Below are positions 54,387-64,000 of a stretch of DNA of 64,000 nt, in pieces; within the stretch, counting starts at the first letter, position 1; each line of letters opens with the position of its first letter. The notes beneath the pieces are model-generated. The model saw only the letters and a list, made by a program, of their open reading frames with translations, did no database searches and was not told the origin of the DNA. Source of the stretch: Thalassomonas sp. M1454. Lineage in GTDB: Bacteria; Pseudomonadota; Gammaproteobacteria; Enterobacterales; Alteromonadaceae. The stretch covers positions 259,554-323,553 of the forward strand of contig NZ_VKDD01000001.1 of NCBI RefSeq assembly GCF_007097525.1, read 5' to 3'. A program made the position numbers and the translations under genes.

Positions 54387-55877
54387 TTAATCTTTAACGC
54401 GAAGTACAGTTAAGCCTGCGATAAACATTAAAACACCACCTAATACTAAGGCATATAAACTTTGTCCAGCAAACAATTCTCGCACTAGCAAACCAAGAGC
54501 ACTGGCGGCCAATAACTGAGGAATAACGATAAAGAAATTGAAAATCCCCATATATACTCCCATTTTTTTCGCTGGTAACGAACTTGATAACAGCGAATAC
54601 GGCACTGATAATATTGATGCCCAGGCAATACCAACACCTACCATTGAAAATAGTAGAAAATCAGGATTTTCTATGAAAACCATCGAGATCAAGCCAGCAG
54701 CACCACAGCTTAAACAAATGAAATGGGCAATTTGTCGTGAATACCTAGATGCTAGCACAGGGATTAAAAATGCGGCTAATGCGGCAAATCCATTATAAGC
54801 GGCAAATAAAACACCAACCCAATCAGCACCTGCATTATAAGCAGCGGATGAAGTGTCAGTGCTACCAAAATGATAACTAGTTACCGCTGAAGTCGTGTAA
54901 ATCCACATAGCAAACAAACCAAACCATGAGAAAAATTGAGTAATAGCCAACTTACGCATGGTTTCAGGCATATGGTATAAATCATCGATCACTTCATAAA
55001 AACCATTGCTTGTTTTATTTGCTGCTTGCATATAATCAGCAGCAAACTGAATAACCGCAAAAGCAATAGCGCCAAGAGATAAAATATAAAGTTGCTTATC
55101 TAAAGCCAGTTGATGAATTGCTACCGTAGTAAACACACCTAAAGTGAGATAAGAAATAGCTTTGATTTTAAAGTTAATTTTAGTGCGGGTAACAGCCTGC
55201 GCTTCACCTTGACTATGTAATTCTTCCGCCGCCTCAAATTCAGCTAGCTGCTCAGGACTGTATTCTTTTGATCGATAAACTGTCCACATCACAGAAGCAA
55301 ATAAAACCACACCACCAAAATAGAAAGAGTATTTTACTGAGTCGGCAATTTCACCTGCAGGAGCTACGTTACTAATGCCAAACCAGTTCGCTAGCATATA
55401 CGGCATAGCTGAGGCGACTATAGCGCCAATGCCAATAAAGAAACTTTGCATAGCAAAACCGCTTGTACGTTGCTCGTGTGGTAAATTGTCGCCAACAAAT
55501 GCTCTAAATGGTTCCATCGTTATATTGATTGACGCATCTAATATCCATAAAGCTCCAGCTGCAATCCATAGCGTTGGCGAGTTAGGCATTACAAACAAAG
55601 CAAGAGTAGTAAGTATTGCCCCAGCAAAAAAGAATGGGCGACGACGACCAAATGAATTCCACGTTTTATCGCTAAAATAACCAACAATCGGTTGCACAAT
55701 CAAACCTGTCAGAGGCGCGGCTATCCACAAAATAGGAATATCATCAATTTCAGCCCCTAAAGTCTGAAAAATACGGCTTACATTGGCATTTTGTAAGGCA
55801 AAGCCAAACTGAATACCGATAAAGCCAAAACACATATTCCAAATTTGCCAGAACGATAACTGTGGTTTTTGTTTCAT
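54387..55877 (-). CDS. MFS transporter, SLC45/GPH-like, probable maltose/maltodextrin permease
   Basis: 496 residues, about 12 membrane helices. The start LSFWQIWNMCFGFIGIQFGFALQNANVSRIFQTLGA and the GRRRPFFFAGAI loop are typical of proton-coupled SLC45-type sugar porters, including maltose carriers of Alteromonadales, Caulobacter and Xanthomonas. It moves sugar from periplasm to cytosol. Between the regulator and pullulanase genes, 47 bp from the latter, so co-transcription is likely. Confidence 0.88.
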   Translation of the reverse strand: MKQKPQLSFWQIWNMCFGFIGIQFGFALQNANVSRIFQTLGAEIDDIPILWIAAPLTGLIVQPIVGYFSDKTWNSFGRRRPFFFAGAILTTLALFVMPNSPTLWIAAGALWILDASINITMEPFRAFVGDNLPHEQRTSGFAMQSFFIGIGAIVASAMPYMLANWFGISNVAPAGEIADSVKYSFYFGGVVLFASVMWTVYRSKEYSPEQLAEFEAAEELHSQGEAQAVTRTKINFKIKAISYLTLGVFTTVAIHQLALDKQLYILSLGAIAFAVIQFAADYMQAANKTSNGFYEVIDDLYHMPETMRKLAITQFFSWFGLFAMWIYTTSAVTSYHFGSTDTSSAAYNAGADWVGVLFAAYNGFAALAAFLIPVLASRYSRQIAHFICLSCGAAGLISMVFIENPDFLLFSMVGVGIAWASILSVPYSLLSSSLPAKKMGVYMGIFNFFIVIPQLLAASALGLLVRELFAGQSLYALVLGGVLMFIAGLTVLRVKD

Positions 55878-55923
55878 CTTTTTATTTCCATTATGGTTAT
55901 TTTATCGCTTTAATTCGTCAGTA

Positions 55924-58704
55924 TTATTTTACAAACACTGCGGCGCTAAATTTGTTTACACTAAAGCCTTTTGCTGTAGCTTTGTTGTTACTTGTTAATG
56001 TATCAGAGCTGGCTGCTTGTACTGGATGTAATTGATAATTTTCAGCGCCGTTATAAGCAAATTTTTGCTCTTGACCAGTGCTATTAAATACCACAATAAT
56101 TTGCTCATACTTACTGCTTAAATCTGCATTTAATTTGCTGCCATCTATTTTCATCACAATCAAACCTAGGGTTTGAGCGCGGCCAGTATTTAAAAACGAT
56201 ACTGCACTATTTATTTGCTCGCTGGTCGTTAACCGAAAAAGCGGACTACTTGTGCGGATATTCAATAGCTCAACAAAGCGAGACTTACTAAAGGCAATAT
56301 GCGCTGGTGCAACAATATCTCGCCCCTGATTTTGTTGAATGATTTTATTTATTACCTGCCAATTTTGCTGATCTTTTTCAGCAGGAGGCAAGCCAACATT
56401 ATAGTTATTGCTTTGACCACTGAAATCGACCAAGTTAAACCAGTCACCATAATCGTAACTATCGCGTAAAAATGATTTAGAACGCAGTAATTCAGAACCC
56501 ATATGGATAAAAGGAATACCTTGAGCAAACATAGGGTAAGATAAACTTAACGCTTGCATGCGCACTCTATCATCGGTGCTGAGGTTAGAATTTATGCGGT
56601 ACTGATTGTTATCCCATAGCGTTTGATTATCATGTTTTGACACATAATTAATTGTATCGGCAGGGTCTAAAGCGTAACCGGCAGGTTGATCGCCATAAGG
56701 AATATCTTTACCTGTCACTTGCTCACCAGCAGCATTTTGCAGTGGAAATGAAGCTAAGTTACCAGCTAAACCAACACGTAAAATATCAGCCATGGCTAAA
56801 TAATCAGCCTTACTATCGGCAACGCTACGTAACTCATTAGGTAAGGTAGCAAGACCATTACCTATGCCTTGTAACCTACGTATGCCATCACCTGATTCGG
56901 TCATCCCACCACCACGCACAGCATCACGAAGCCTGTCGGTAAAAGTGCCTATTTGCGTTCCACCTAATTCAAGTTGACTGGCTTGAGTAAATCTTTGGTT
57001 ATTGGCAACCTCACCAAAGTTCCAACCTTCACCATAAAAGTAGTTATCGGCATCCACAGCTAATACAGCTTCTCTGGCCTTTAACATGACATCTTTCGGT
57101 TGATGGGCCATAAGGTCAAAACGAAAGCCATCAATTTTATAGTCTCTTGCCCAAACAACTAAAGAATCGGTCATCAATTTAGCCATCATAGTTCGCTCTG
57201 TGGCTGTATTATCGCAACAGGTCGATTGTTCAATTAAGCCACTTTGTGGATTTAATCTTTGGTAGTAGCCAGGTACAATTTTATCTAACACAGAGGTTCT
57301 TTTTAAGCCGGCTTGATGAGTGTGGTTATAAACCACATCCATAATCACTCTAAAGCCAAATTGATGTAACCTTTGCACCATCTGACGAAACTCAACAATA
57401 CGAGCATTACCATCTGGGTTTTGCGCGTAACTTCCTTCCGGCACAGTATAATGAAATGGATCGTATCCCCAATTATAATCATCAAATTGGCGTAACTGAC
57501 TCACTAACTGCTGTGCATCGCTACTTTCTGGATTATAAGAATTTAAAACATCAATTAAGAGAGTATCACCTGCTATATCTGTGCTACATAGGCTGTGCTC
57601 AGGGTAAATTTTACATAATTTAGCTTTATCATCTTGCAAGCTTACACGTTGTTCGCGATCTTCATTTACCGTACCAATATCGAAAGTAGGTAATAAATGA
57701 ATATTATTCAAACCAGCTGCTTTTAGCTCTTTTAAATGCTTTACACCAAAACTGTTTGTTTCAGAAAATGCGCCGTATTTGCCACGCACACTTTCATCAT
57801 TAAGTGCGGTTTCACCTGCACTAAAATCACGAATATGTAATTCATAAAAGATATTATCTTCATAATTATCTATGCTGGGGATAATCTGCTCATCCCAACC
57901 TTCAGGCTTAGTGGCGCTATGGCTAAGATCGGTTACTTGCGAAAACTCACTATTGCTCGACAAACTCAAAGAATAAGGGTCGGTGTTAATAAGCGTTTCG
58001 ATTTTATTGGTTGCATTATGAAAGACTTTTATTTGATATTGATAGAAGTGCTCAAATAAATTTTTGCCAATCTGTGCTGACCAAATACCTGTACTAGTAT
58101 CTTCAGTTAAAGGGTAAGTAGCTAATGCTTTTTTATGCTGATCAAAGACTAAAACCTCAACATTCATCGCCGTTGGTGCCCAAAGCTTAAACTGAGTTAA
58201 CGGCCCCGCGGTCTTATTAGTAAAAGTAGCGCCTAGATCAGCGACTTGCTTAGCGCTATCACTGAAGAGAGCATCAATAACATTACCGGTTTGTACATAT
58301 GAACTCTTTAAAACCTTATCTTTAGAAACCTTAGCAAGCACTAAAGCTGATTTAAGTAAGGCTTTTTTCTCGCTATCAGAGAACGTAGTAGCAAATTTAA
58401 ATGCTAGCCCTTTACCTGCAAGATGTGGATATTTAATCGAATTTTCGCTACTAAATGGAGAAGTTTCCAGCAAATAACTCTTAGTTTCAGCCTGTTTATC
58501 CGCGGTAGTTGCCAGCAAATAATAAGCCGAACTTTCTGATTGAGCTTCACCATACCAAAATAAAGTGTCAGCGTTTAACCAATGCGCAGCTGAATCTGTT
58601 ACCTGTTCGAAAGCACTATCTTGCAACCAAGGGGTTTCACTTTGCTTGGGAGAGCATGACATTGCAAACAAACAAAAAACGATAATTGTATATATATTGC
58701 GCAT
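55924..58704 (-). CDS. Pullulanase-type alpha-1,6-glucosidase lipoprotein (GH13)
   Basis: About 926 residues from MRNIYTIIVFCLFAMSCSPK, with a lipobox at FAMSC, so envelope-anchored. An N-terminal domain comes first (20-170), then CBM48 (FKLWAPTAMNVEVLVFD), then a GH13 barrel with the pullulanase signature YNWGYDP. Catalytic regions: DVVYNHT, GFRFDLMAH (nucleophile Asp), YFYGEGWNF (acid Glu) and SKHDNQTLWD. It debranches starch or glycogen fragments. AGGTTGG precedes the 58704 start; an upstream in-frame ATG at 58758 would mask the signal peptide. Confidence 0.93.
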   Translation of the reverse strand: MRNIYTIIVFCLFAMSCSPKQSETPWLQDSAFEQVTDSAAHWLNADTLFWYGEAQSESSAYYLLATTADKQAETKSYLLETSPFSSENSIKYPHLAGKGLAFKFATTFSDSEKKALLKSALVLAKVSKDKVLKSSYVQTGNVIDALFSDSAKQVADLGATFTNKTAGPLTQFKLWAPTAMNVEVLVFDQHKKALATYPLTEDTSTGIWSAQIGKNLFEHFYQYQIKVFHNATNKIETLINTDPYSLSLSSNSEFSQVTDLSHSATKPEGWDEQIIPSIDNYEDNIFYELHIRDFSAGETALNDESVRGKYGAFSETNSFGVKHLKELKAAGLNNIHLLPTFDIGTVNEDREQRVSLQDDKAKLCKIYPEHSLCSTDIAGDTLLIDVLNSYNPESSDAQQLVSQLRQFDDYNWGYDPFHYTVPEGSYAQNPDGNARIVEFRQMVQRLHQFGFRVIMDVVYNHTHQAGLKRTSVLDKIVPGYYQRLNPQSGLIEQSTCCDNTATERTMMAKLMTDSLVVWARDYKIDGFRFDLMAHQPKDVMLKAREAVLAVDADNYFYGEGWNFGEVANNQRFTQASQLELGGTQIGTFTDRLRDAVRGGGMTESGDGIRRLQGIGNGLATLPNELRSVADSKADYLAMADILRVGLAGNLASFPLQNAAGEQVTGKDIPYGDQPAGYALDPADTINYVSKHDNQTLWDNNQYRINSNLSTDDRVRMQALSLSYPMFAQGIPFIHMGSELLRSKSFLRDSYDYGDWFNLVDFSGQSNNYNVGLPPAEKDQQNWQVINKIIQQNQGRDIVAPAHIAFSKSRFVELLNIRTSSPLFRLTTSEQINSAVSFLNTGRAQTLGLIVMKIDGSKLNADLSSKYEQIIVVFNSTGQEQKFAYNGAENYQLHPVQAASSDTLTSNNKATAKGFSVNKFSAAVFVK

Positions 58705-58786
58705 TGTAACCAACCTGTTATCGAAACGACTAATGAAAACTTTTAAAAAGTCTGACAAGGATGATCTAATCTAATGTAATTATCAA

Positions 58787-58802
58787 TTGCATACGTATTC
58801 AA
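58787..58802. promoter_or_regulatory. MalR-type operator, copy 1
   Basis: TTGCATACGTATTCAA, an imperfect palindrome around TACGTA, 83 bp upstream of the pullulanase start. LacI-family sites have this form. Confidence 0.75.
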
Positions 58803-58917
58803 CAGATTTTAAATAACAAAAGCAACCTCAAAAAACAACTTAACCAATTGTTTTAAAAGGAAATAAAAAAAATGTTAGCAATAAGTTAATAAAATGAAAG
58901 CCCGAGTGCGCTTTTTA

Positions 58918-58932
58918 TGAATACGTATGCAA
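58918..58932. promoter_or_regulatory. MalR-type operator, copy 2 (inverted)
   Basis: TGAATACGTATGCAA is the reverse complement of copy 1 over 15 bases. It lies 133 bp before the TonB receptor start, so one regulator can control both divergent transcripts. Confidence 0.75.
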
Positions 58933-59064
58933 GTCATTCTATTTGTAATCATTTGTAATTACCATTGTCACAACCTAAAAAAAGTGGGTTACTTTTTAAA
59001 CAATAAACTGGCTAGGACAGCTGGTAAAAATATCTATAACAAGGATGAAACGGGGAGATAGAAA

Positions 59065-61872
59065 ATGATTAACTTTAAACCGAACAAACTGACTATTGCA
59101 CTACTATCTAGTGGTTTGATGTCAATGAGTGCTGCAGCATTTGCAGCCGAAGAAGTACAAGCAGAAGCGGTAGCGGTAGCCGAAGAAGAAGTAGAAGTTA
59201 TTGAAGTAACTGGCTTCCGTCGTAGTTTAGTTCAATCTATGAATACTAAACGTTATTCATCAAGTGTTGTAGAAGCTATTTCAGCTGAAGATATTGGTAA
59301 ATTACCAGATTCATCTATTGCTGAATCAATTGCTCGTCTACCAGGTCTAACGGCACAGCGCCTTGACGGTCGTGCATCAAAAGTAAGCATCCGTGGTTTT
59401 GGCGAAAACGAAAGTGCAACAACGTTTAATGGCCGTGAGCAAGTATCAATCGATGATAACCGTGGCGTGCAATTCGATTTATACCCTTCAGAGATCATGA
59501 GTGGCGTTACAGTATACAAAACTCCTGATGCAACAATTGAAGGTGAAGGTATTGCTGGTGTTGTTGATTTACAAACAGTTCGTCCTTTAAGTAAAACTGA
59601 GCGTGTAATTCAAATCAATGCACAATTAGAACAAACCAGTTTTGATGAATTAAACCCTGATGCTGATAACACAGGTGAACGTGCTACTTTCTCTTACATG
59701 GATCAATTTGCTGACAACACAGTAGGTGTTGCTGTAGCAATTTCGACCATGAGCTCTCCTAACCAAGAGAAACGTTGGAACTCTTGGGGCTACCCAGAAT
59801 TTAATGATGCAGCGGGTAATACCTACTCTATCTTAGGTGGTGCTAAGCCATTTGTACGTTCTTCAATGTTAGAACGTGATTCAGTTATGGGTGTTCTTGA
59901 ATTTGCACCAACTGATGACTTACATTTAACGTTCGATGCTTTATACGTAGACTTTACTGATGAAAAAATCTTACGTGGTATCGAAACACCTTTCGCATGG
60001 GGTCAAGGTACAATTGATCCAGCTTCTGCAGTAGTTGATCCTGAAACAGGTTTTATTACTAGTGCTGTAACAGAAGGCCAACGTGTAGTACTTCGTAACG
60101 ATTACGAAGAACGCCAAGCAGAAATGAACTCTTACGGTTTTAATGCTGAATATAACTTAAATGATGACTGGTCATTAGAATTTGACGCATCTTACTCAAA
60201 TGTTGATCGTGAAATATGGTCAATGGAAAGCTACGCCGGTACTGGACGTGGTGATTCACGCGGTGTTGCAGACAACATTGGTTATGAATTTGATGGTGGT
60301 AACACTGGTGCTAAATTCTCTCACGACTTAGATTACTCAGATTACAATCTAATGCAATTAGGTGGTCCTTTATCTTGGGGTTGGTCGTCAGCTCTAAATG
60401 ACAAATATGGCATCACTGGTACAGAATATGAAAACCAAGCACAAGATGGTTTCTTAAACACACCAACAGTTGAAGATGAATTAACTTCACTTCGTTTTGC
60501 TGCGACTCAAATGATTGAAAATGATTACGTTTCTGCAGTTACTTACGGTGTTTCATACAAAGAACGTGAAAAACAAAAGAAATCTGACGGTTTCTTCCTA
60601 ACAGTATCATCTTTCTCTTTAGATACTCCTGGTATGATGCCAGTACCAGAAGAATATAAAGAAGGTACGGTTAATTTAGACTTTATTGGCATGGGCGATA
60701 TGATCGCATATAACTCTAAAGGCCTTGTACAAGACGGTTACTACGATCTGTTATCAGAAGCGTTAACTAACACAAGTCACGCGACTAAATCTTGGACTGT
60801 AAAAGAAGAAATTACAGCTGCATTTATTAAAGCAGACTTAGATATGGAATTAGGTGGCTTCCCAGTAAGTGGTAATGTTGGTGTTCGTTATGTGCAAACA
60901 GATCAATCTTCACAAGGTAATGCATTTAATACTCAAGATGGCTTAGTTATTACTAGCCCGACAGATATTGAGCATGATTACTCACATATTTTACCTAGCT
61001 TAAACTTATCATTACGTTTAGACGACAATCAAACAGTTCGTTTTGGTGCTGCTAAAACTATCTCTCGTGCTCGTCTTGATGAAATGAACGCATCAGTAAA
61101 TGCTTCTTATAATCAACAACCTGATGATAACGGAAATTACTGGTCTGTAAGTGGTGGTAACCCAGAGTTAGAGCCTAAAGAAGCGATTGGCTTAGATTTA
61201 ACTTATGAAAACTACTTCTCAGGTGAAGGTTACTTCTCTGCAGCATTATTCCATAAAGATTTAAGCGAATGGATTTTCGACGGTACTTATGAAGTTGATA
61301 TGTCAGGTGTTGCCGATCCAGCAACTGGTGAAATTCCACCAAATTCAACAGGTACTGGTACTGGTAAAGTAAATGGCGGTGAAGGTACTCTTTGGGGTTA
61401 CGAACTTTCAGTGGCATTACCATTTAACGTATTTAGCGAAAGCTTAGACGGTTTTGGTTTAATTGCTAGCTACACTGGTGTTGAGTCTGATATTGAAGAC
61501 CAAAACGGTAACGAATACGAATTACCAGGCTTATCAGATAGCATTTCTAGTGTTACCGCTTACTATGAAAAGAGTGGCTTCCAAATCCGTGCTAGCATGC
61601 GTTCTCGTTCAGACTTTAAAGGCGATGTATACGGTTTAGGTTTTGACCAAGTACAAGTTGATATCGAAGGCGAAACAATTGTTGATGCTCAAATCGGTTA
61701 CGATTTTGGCGAAGGTGGTTTCGAATCGCTTGATGGTTTATCAATCTTCTTACAAGGTTATAACTTAACTGAAGAGCCATTCACTTCATTACAAGGTGAT
61801 AACTCTTTACAAGTACGTGACTACCAAGATTACGGTAGCAGCTACTTATTAGGTTTCAGCTACAAGCTGTAA
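59065..61872 (+). CDS. TonB-dependent receptor, probable maltodextrin importer
   Basis: 935 residues. The signal peptide ends near AAAFAAEE. An acidic Ala/Glu/Val run leads into the TonB box (VEVIEVTGFRRSL). The plug domain has YSSSVVEAISAEDIGKLPDSSIAESIARLPGLTAQR and SIRGFG, and a 22-strand barrel ends in SSYLLGFSYKL. It belongs to the long Proteobacteria carbohydrate-type receptors. Position opposite a pullulanase under shared operators implies uptake of maltodextrins across the outer membrane. GGGGAGA ribosome site; ended by a terminator. Confidence 0.93.
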   Translation: MINFKPNKLTIALLSSGLMSMSAAAFAAEEVQAEAVAVAEEEVEVIEVTGFRRSLVQSMNTKRYSSSVVEAISAEDIGKLPDSSIAESIARLPGLTAQRLDGRASKVSIRGFGENESATTFNGREQVSIDDNRGVQFDLYPSEIMSGVTVYKTPDATIEGEGIAGVVDLQTVRPLSKTERVIQINAQLEQTSFDELNPDADNTGERATFSYMDQFADNTVGVAVAISTMSSPNQEKRWNSWGYPEFNDAAGNTYSILGGAKPFVRSSMLERDSVMGVLEFAPTDDLHLTFDALYVDFTDEKILRGIETPFAWGQGTIDPASAVVDPETGFITSAVTEGQRVVLRNDYEERQAEMNSYGFNAEYNLNDDWSLEFDASYSNVDREIWSMESYAGTGRGDSRGVADNIGYEFDGGNTGAKFSHDLDYSDYNLMQLGGPLSWGWSSALNDKYGITGTEYENQAQDGFLNTPTVEDELTSLRFAATQMIENDYVSAVTYGVSYKEREKQKKSDGFFLTVSSFSLDTPGMMPVPEEYKEGTVNLDFIGMGDMIAYNSKGLVQDGYYDLLSEALTNTSHATKSWTVKEEITAAFIKADLDMELGGFPVSGNVGVRYVQTDQSSQGNAFNTQDGLVITSPTDIEHDYSHILPSLNLSLRLDDNQTVRFGAAKTISRARLDEMNASVNASYNQQPDDNGNYWSVSGGNPELEPKEAIGLDLTYENYFSGEGYFSAALFHKDLSEWIFDGTYEVDMSGVADPATGEIPPNSTGTGTGKVNGGEGTLWGYELSVALPFNVFSESLDGFGLIASYTGVESDIEDQNGNEYELPGLSDSISSVTAYYEKSGFQIRASMRSRSDFKGDVYGLGFDQVQVDIEGETIVDAQIGYDFGEGGFESLDGLSIFLQGYNLTEEPFTSLQGDNSLQVRDYQDYGSSYLLGFSYKL

Positions 61873-61892
61873 TGCCTTTGTTAATTTAAGAT

Positions 61893-61928
61893 AAAGCCCT
61901 TGTAATGAACTATTGCAGGGGCTTTTTT
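61893..61928 (+). terminator. Rho-independent terminator after the TonB receptor
   Basis: AAAGCCC pairs with GGGCTTT and the stem extends inward to about 14 bp with two wobbles, followed by a T-run. It may be partial, allowing some read-through into the halogenase gene. Confidence 0.85.
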
Positions 61929-62029
61929 ATTAAAATAATTAGTTATTATTACCATTGTTAATAGTGATAATATCTAATTGTTTTAGAATAATTCAGACTC
62001 CATTGAGCAACAATTTTATAGGTGCAGAA

Positions 62030-63526
62030 GTGAATACAAACGCGGTAAAAAATGTCGTCATTGTTGGCGGTGGTACTGCTGGCTGGGTAAGTGCAGCATT
62101 ATTAAATCGAGTACTTGGCAAAGTGCTAAATATCACCTTAGTTGAGTCTGAAGAAATTGGCACTGTCGGTGTTGGCGAAGCAACAATACCGCCTATTATC
62201 ACCATAAATAACGCCCTTGGTATCGCTGAAAAAGATTTTTTACAAGCGACTCAAGGTACCATTAAGCTTGGTATAGAATTCGAAAATTGGAAAAAACAAG
62301 GCGACAGCTACATGCACGCCTTTGGCGGCATAGGTAAAAACTTTCCATTTTGTGATTTTTATCATTACTGGCTAAAAGCCAAAGACTTAGGTGAAACGTC
62401 TGATTTTTGGGATTTTTCCTTAAATTATCAAGCAGCCAAACAAAACAAATTTTCAAAAGCACCAAAAATCGCTGGCACAAATATGCCAGGTCTAACCTAT
62501 GCCTATCATTTCGATGCGAGCTTATATGCCCAGTTTTTAAGAAAACTAAGTGAATCAAGTGGCGTTACTCGCATTGAAGGAATGGTGAACTCTGTCGAGG
62601 TTAACGACGAAAACGGTTTTATCAAATCCATTACTCTAAAAGATGGCAACACCATTGCTGGTGATTTATTTATCGACTGTACTGGCATGGCAGGGTTGTT
62701 AATTGAGAAAACTCTAAACACCGGTTTTGAAGATTGGTCACATTGGCTGCCTTGTAACAAGGCGATGGCCGTACCATGCGAAGCAACCAAGCCTATCTCA
62801 CCATTTACCCGCTCAATTGCTCATTCAGCCGGTTGGCAATGGCGCATTCCACTTCAACATAGAACGGGCAACGGCATTGTCTACTCAAGCAAACATATGA
62901 GTGACGAACAAGCAAAAGCAGTGTTGTTAAATAATTTAGATGGTAAACCGTTAGGCGAACCTAAAGTAATTCCATTTAGAACGGGGCGTCGTCGCAAACA
63001 ATGGCATAAAAATGTCGTCAGTATTGGCTTATCAAGTGGGTTTCTAGAGCCATTAGAGTCTACTAGCATTCATTTAATTCAAACCGCAGCCATTCGCTTA
63101 ATTAAACTTTTCCCGCATCAAGGCATTAATGATATTGAAGTAGATGAATTTAACAACCAAGCGAAAATTGAAATAGAACGTATTCGCGATTTTATAATTT
63201 TACATTACAAAGTTAATGAACGTGATGACAGTAAATTCTGGAAAGAATGCCAACGTATGGATATCCCAGAAACATTACAGCATAAAATAGACCTGTTCAA
63301 AGCTACCGGCAAATTATTCCGTGAACAAGATGATTTATTTACAGAGATTGCTTGGCAACAAGTACTGATTGGTCAAGGAGTTATACCTGAAGATCAACAT
63401 GCTTTAGCTGATTCATTAAGCAAAGAGCAGCTATTTGAATTAATGAAAAATTTAAAAATATTAATCGACCGTAGTGTAGAGCAAATGCCTAGCCACGCAG
63501 ATTTCTTGACGCAAGTGTCACGATAA
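62030..63526 (+). CDS. Tryptophan-halogenase family flavoprotein
   Basis: 498 residues from a GTG start (62030), with TAGGTG upstream. This start places the conserved Lys at residue 79, as in PrnA; a longer frame from 61955 adds 25 non-conserved residues. The FAD site is [11 protein letters not shown] (about 9-19), with [10 protein letters not shown]. WxWxIP (WQWRIP, about 269-274) is the flavin-dependent halogenase signature, and EPLEST carries the expected Glu. All catalytic hallmarks are kept. It follows the maltodextrin TonB receptor, where such homologues recur without known substrate; free tryptophan is not an obvious one here. Cytosolic. Confidence 0.92.
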   Translation: MNTNAVKNVVIVGGGTAGWVSAALLNRVLGKVLNITLVESEEIGTVGVGEATIPPIITINNALGIAEKDFLQATQGTIKLGIEFENWKKQGDSYMHAFGGIGKNFPFCDFYHYWLKAKDLGETSDFWDFSLNYQAAKQNKFSKAPKIAGTNMPGLTYAYHFDASLYAQFLRKLSESSGVTRIEGMVNSVEVNDENGFIKSITLKDGNTIAGDLFIDCTGMAGLLIEKTLNTGFEDWSHWLPCNKAMAVPCEATKPISPFTRSIAHSAGWQWRIPLQHRTGNGIVYSSKHMSDEQAKAVLLNNLDGKPLGEPKVIPFRTGRRRKQWHKNVVSIGLSSGFLEPLESTSIHLIQTAAIRLIKLFPHQGINDIEVDEFNNQAKIEIERIRDFIILHYKVNERDDSKFWKECQRMDIPETLQHKIDLFKATGKLFREQDDLFTEIAWQQVLIGQGVIPEDQHALADSLSKEQLFELMKNLKILIDRSVEQMPSHADFLTQVSR

Positions 63527-63541
63527 AAATAGAGAATCAAC

Positions 63542-64000
63542 ATGAAAACAACACAAATTGGCCATATCTCCTTACCATCTTCTCGCCTAGTATACGGCTG
63601 TATGCGAATCAATGGTGACAACTCTGCAGATGCCTTCAAACAAGGTAAAAATGCTATTCGTGCGGCAATAGATGCTGGTTACAACCATTTTGATCACGCT
63701 GATATTTATGGCGGCGGTGTATGCGAGTCTATTTTTGGTGAGGTTATTAAAGAATCTCCAGAATTGCGCGAGCAACTTATCGTCACCTCTAAAGCCGGAA
63801 TTCGTTTTGCTAACACTCCCAACGAAGGTGATGTTGGTCGTTATGATTTTTCCAAACAATACATCATCGGGCAAGTAGAAGGCTCATTACAGCGCCTCAA
63901 TGTTGATGCTTTAGACTTATTCTTATTACACCGACCAGATTACCTTTTTGATCCACAAGAGGTTGCAGAGACGTTTGAGCAGCTTAAACGCCAAGGTAAA
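63542..64000 (+). CDS. Aldo/keto reductase, N-terminal part (runs off right edge)
   Basis: 153 residues visible, no stop before the end. NAD(P)H-dependent oxidoreductase of the AKR fold: LVYGCMRINGDN, then the catalytic Asp/Tyr region AGYNHFDHADIYGGGVCESIFG, the catalytic Lys in VTSKAGI and the His in LFLLHRPD. The sequence resembles the YdhF-type subgroup. 15 bp after the halogenase gene, so likely in the same transcript. A sugar-derived substrate is plausible but unproven. Confidence 0.92.
   Translation, partial: MKTTQIGHISLPSSRLVYGCMRINGDNSADAFKQGKNAIRAAIDAGYNHFDHADIYGGGVCESIFGEVIKESPELREQLIVTSKAGIRFANTPNEGDVGRYDFSKQYIIGQVEGSLQRLNVDALDLFLLHRPDYLFDPQEVAETFEQLKRQGK

Noticed and set aside
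59150-59210. Phase-variable repeat in the TonB receptor start
   Set aside because: The Ala/Glu/Val run is coded by mixed codons rather than a perfect tandem unit, so slippage is not suggested.

Overview
The window looks like a chromosomal segment of an AT-rich marine gammaproteobacterium of the order Alteromonadales, most like Colwelliaceae (Colwellia/Thalassotalea type). This is inferred from enterobacterial-like core gene orders (rsmD/ftsY-ftsE-ftsX-rpoH; ilvLGMEDA divergent from comM; ilvY divergent from ilvC) combined with marine traits: a maltodextrin TonB receptor locus with a tryptophan-halogenase homologue, a GlyGly-CTERM surface protein and Fur-like control. No rRNA, tRNA, insertion sequence, prophage or CRISPR array was seen.

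Layout. 1-5 kb: edge of a planctomycete-type cytochrome c protein, a peroxiredoxin-glutaredoxin fusion, a GFA-family protein, an M61 peptidase overlapping a LEA14-like lipoprotein gene, a TraR/DksA zinc finger protein and a DUF465 protein. 5-9 kb: EamA transporter, a long coiled-coil protein of unknown role, YjaG (DUF416) and dodecin. 9-14 kb: rsmD, ftsY, ftsEX and rpoH. 14-19.4 kb: a GGDEF-EAL protein, a membrane diguanylate cyclase and a beta-helix lipoprotein. 19.5-22 kb: rep helicase and ubiK, followed by a perfect heptanucleotide tandem repeat. 22-33.6 kb: branched-chain amino acid synthesis. The ilvGMEDA operon is preceded by an unannotated 24-codon ilvL leader peptide and an attenuator hairpin; comM, a small secreted protein and the ilvY/ilvC pair with clear operators follow. 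33.7-38.2 kb: a GlyGly-CTERM SGNH hydrolase with a 13-copy hexapeptide stalk, and proBA. 38.4-45 kb: MscS-type channel, tesB, DUF885, DUF523 and a Kef-type antiporter. Between tesB and DUF885 sits a complete c-di-GMP-I (GEMM-I) riboswitch with its own promoter but no gene on its strand. 45-50.5 kb: PepSY / FMN-binding / porin cluster with a Fur-like box, a secreted thioredoxin-fold protein, and cdd-deoA. 50.8-53.1 kb: a membrane-anchored beta-barrel-like protein and a split spermidine-synthase/MFS-like pair. 53.2-64 kb: a maltodextrin locus (LacI-type regulator, sugar transporter, pullulanase-type lipoprotein, TonB receptor, tryptophan-halogenase homologue, aldo/keto reductase running off the right edge) with two inverted copies of one operator in the divergent promoter.

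Most of the window is well-known core metabolism. The most unusual items are the orphan c-di-GMP riboswitch unit (about 40740-40940), inverted repeats that bury the Shine-Dalgarno sequence of two small genes (TraR/DksA-type and dodecin) and perhaps a third, the GlyGly-CTERM repeat-stalk hydrolase, the Fur-linked porin/flavin cluster, and the halogenase homologue inside the maltodextrin locus. No clearly new multigene defence or biosynthetic system was found.
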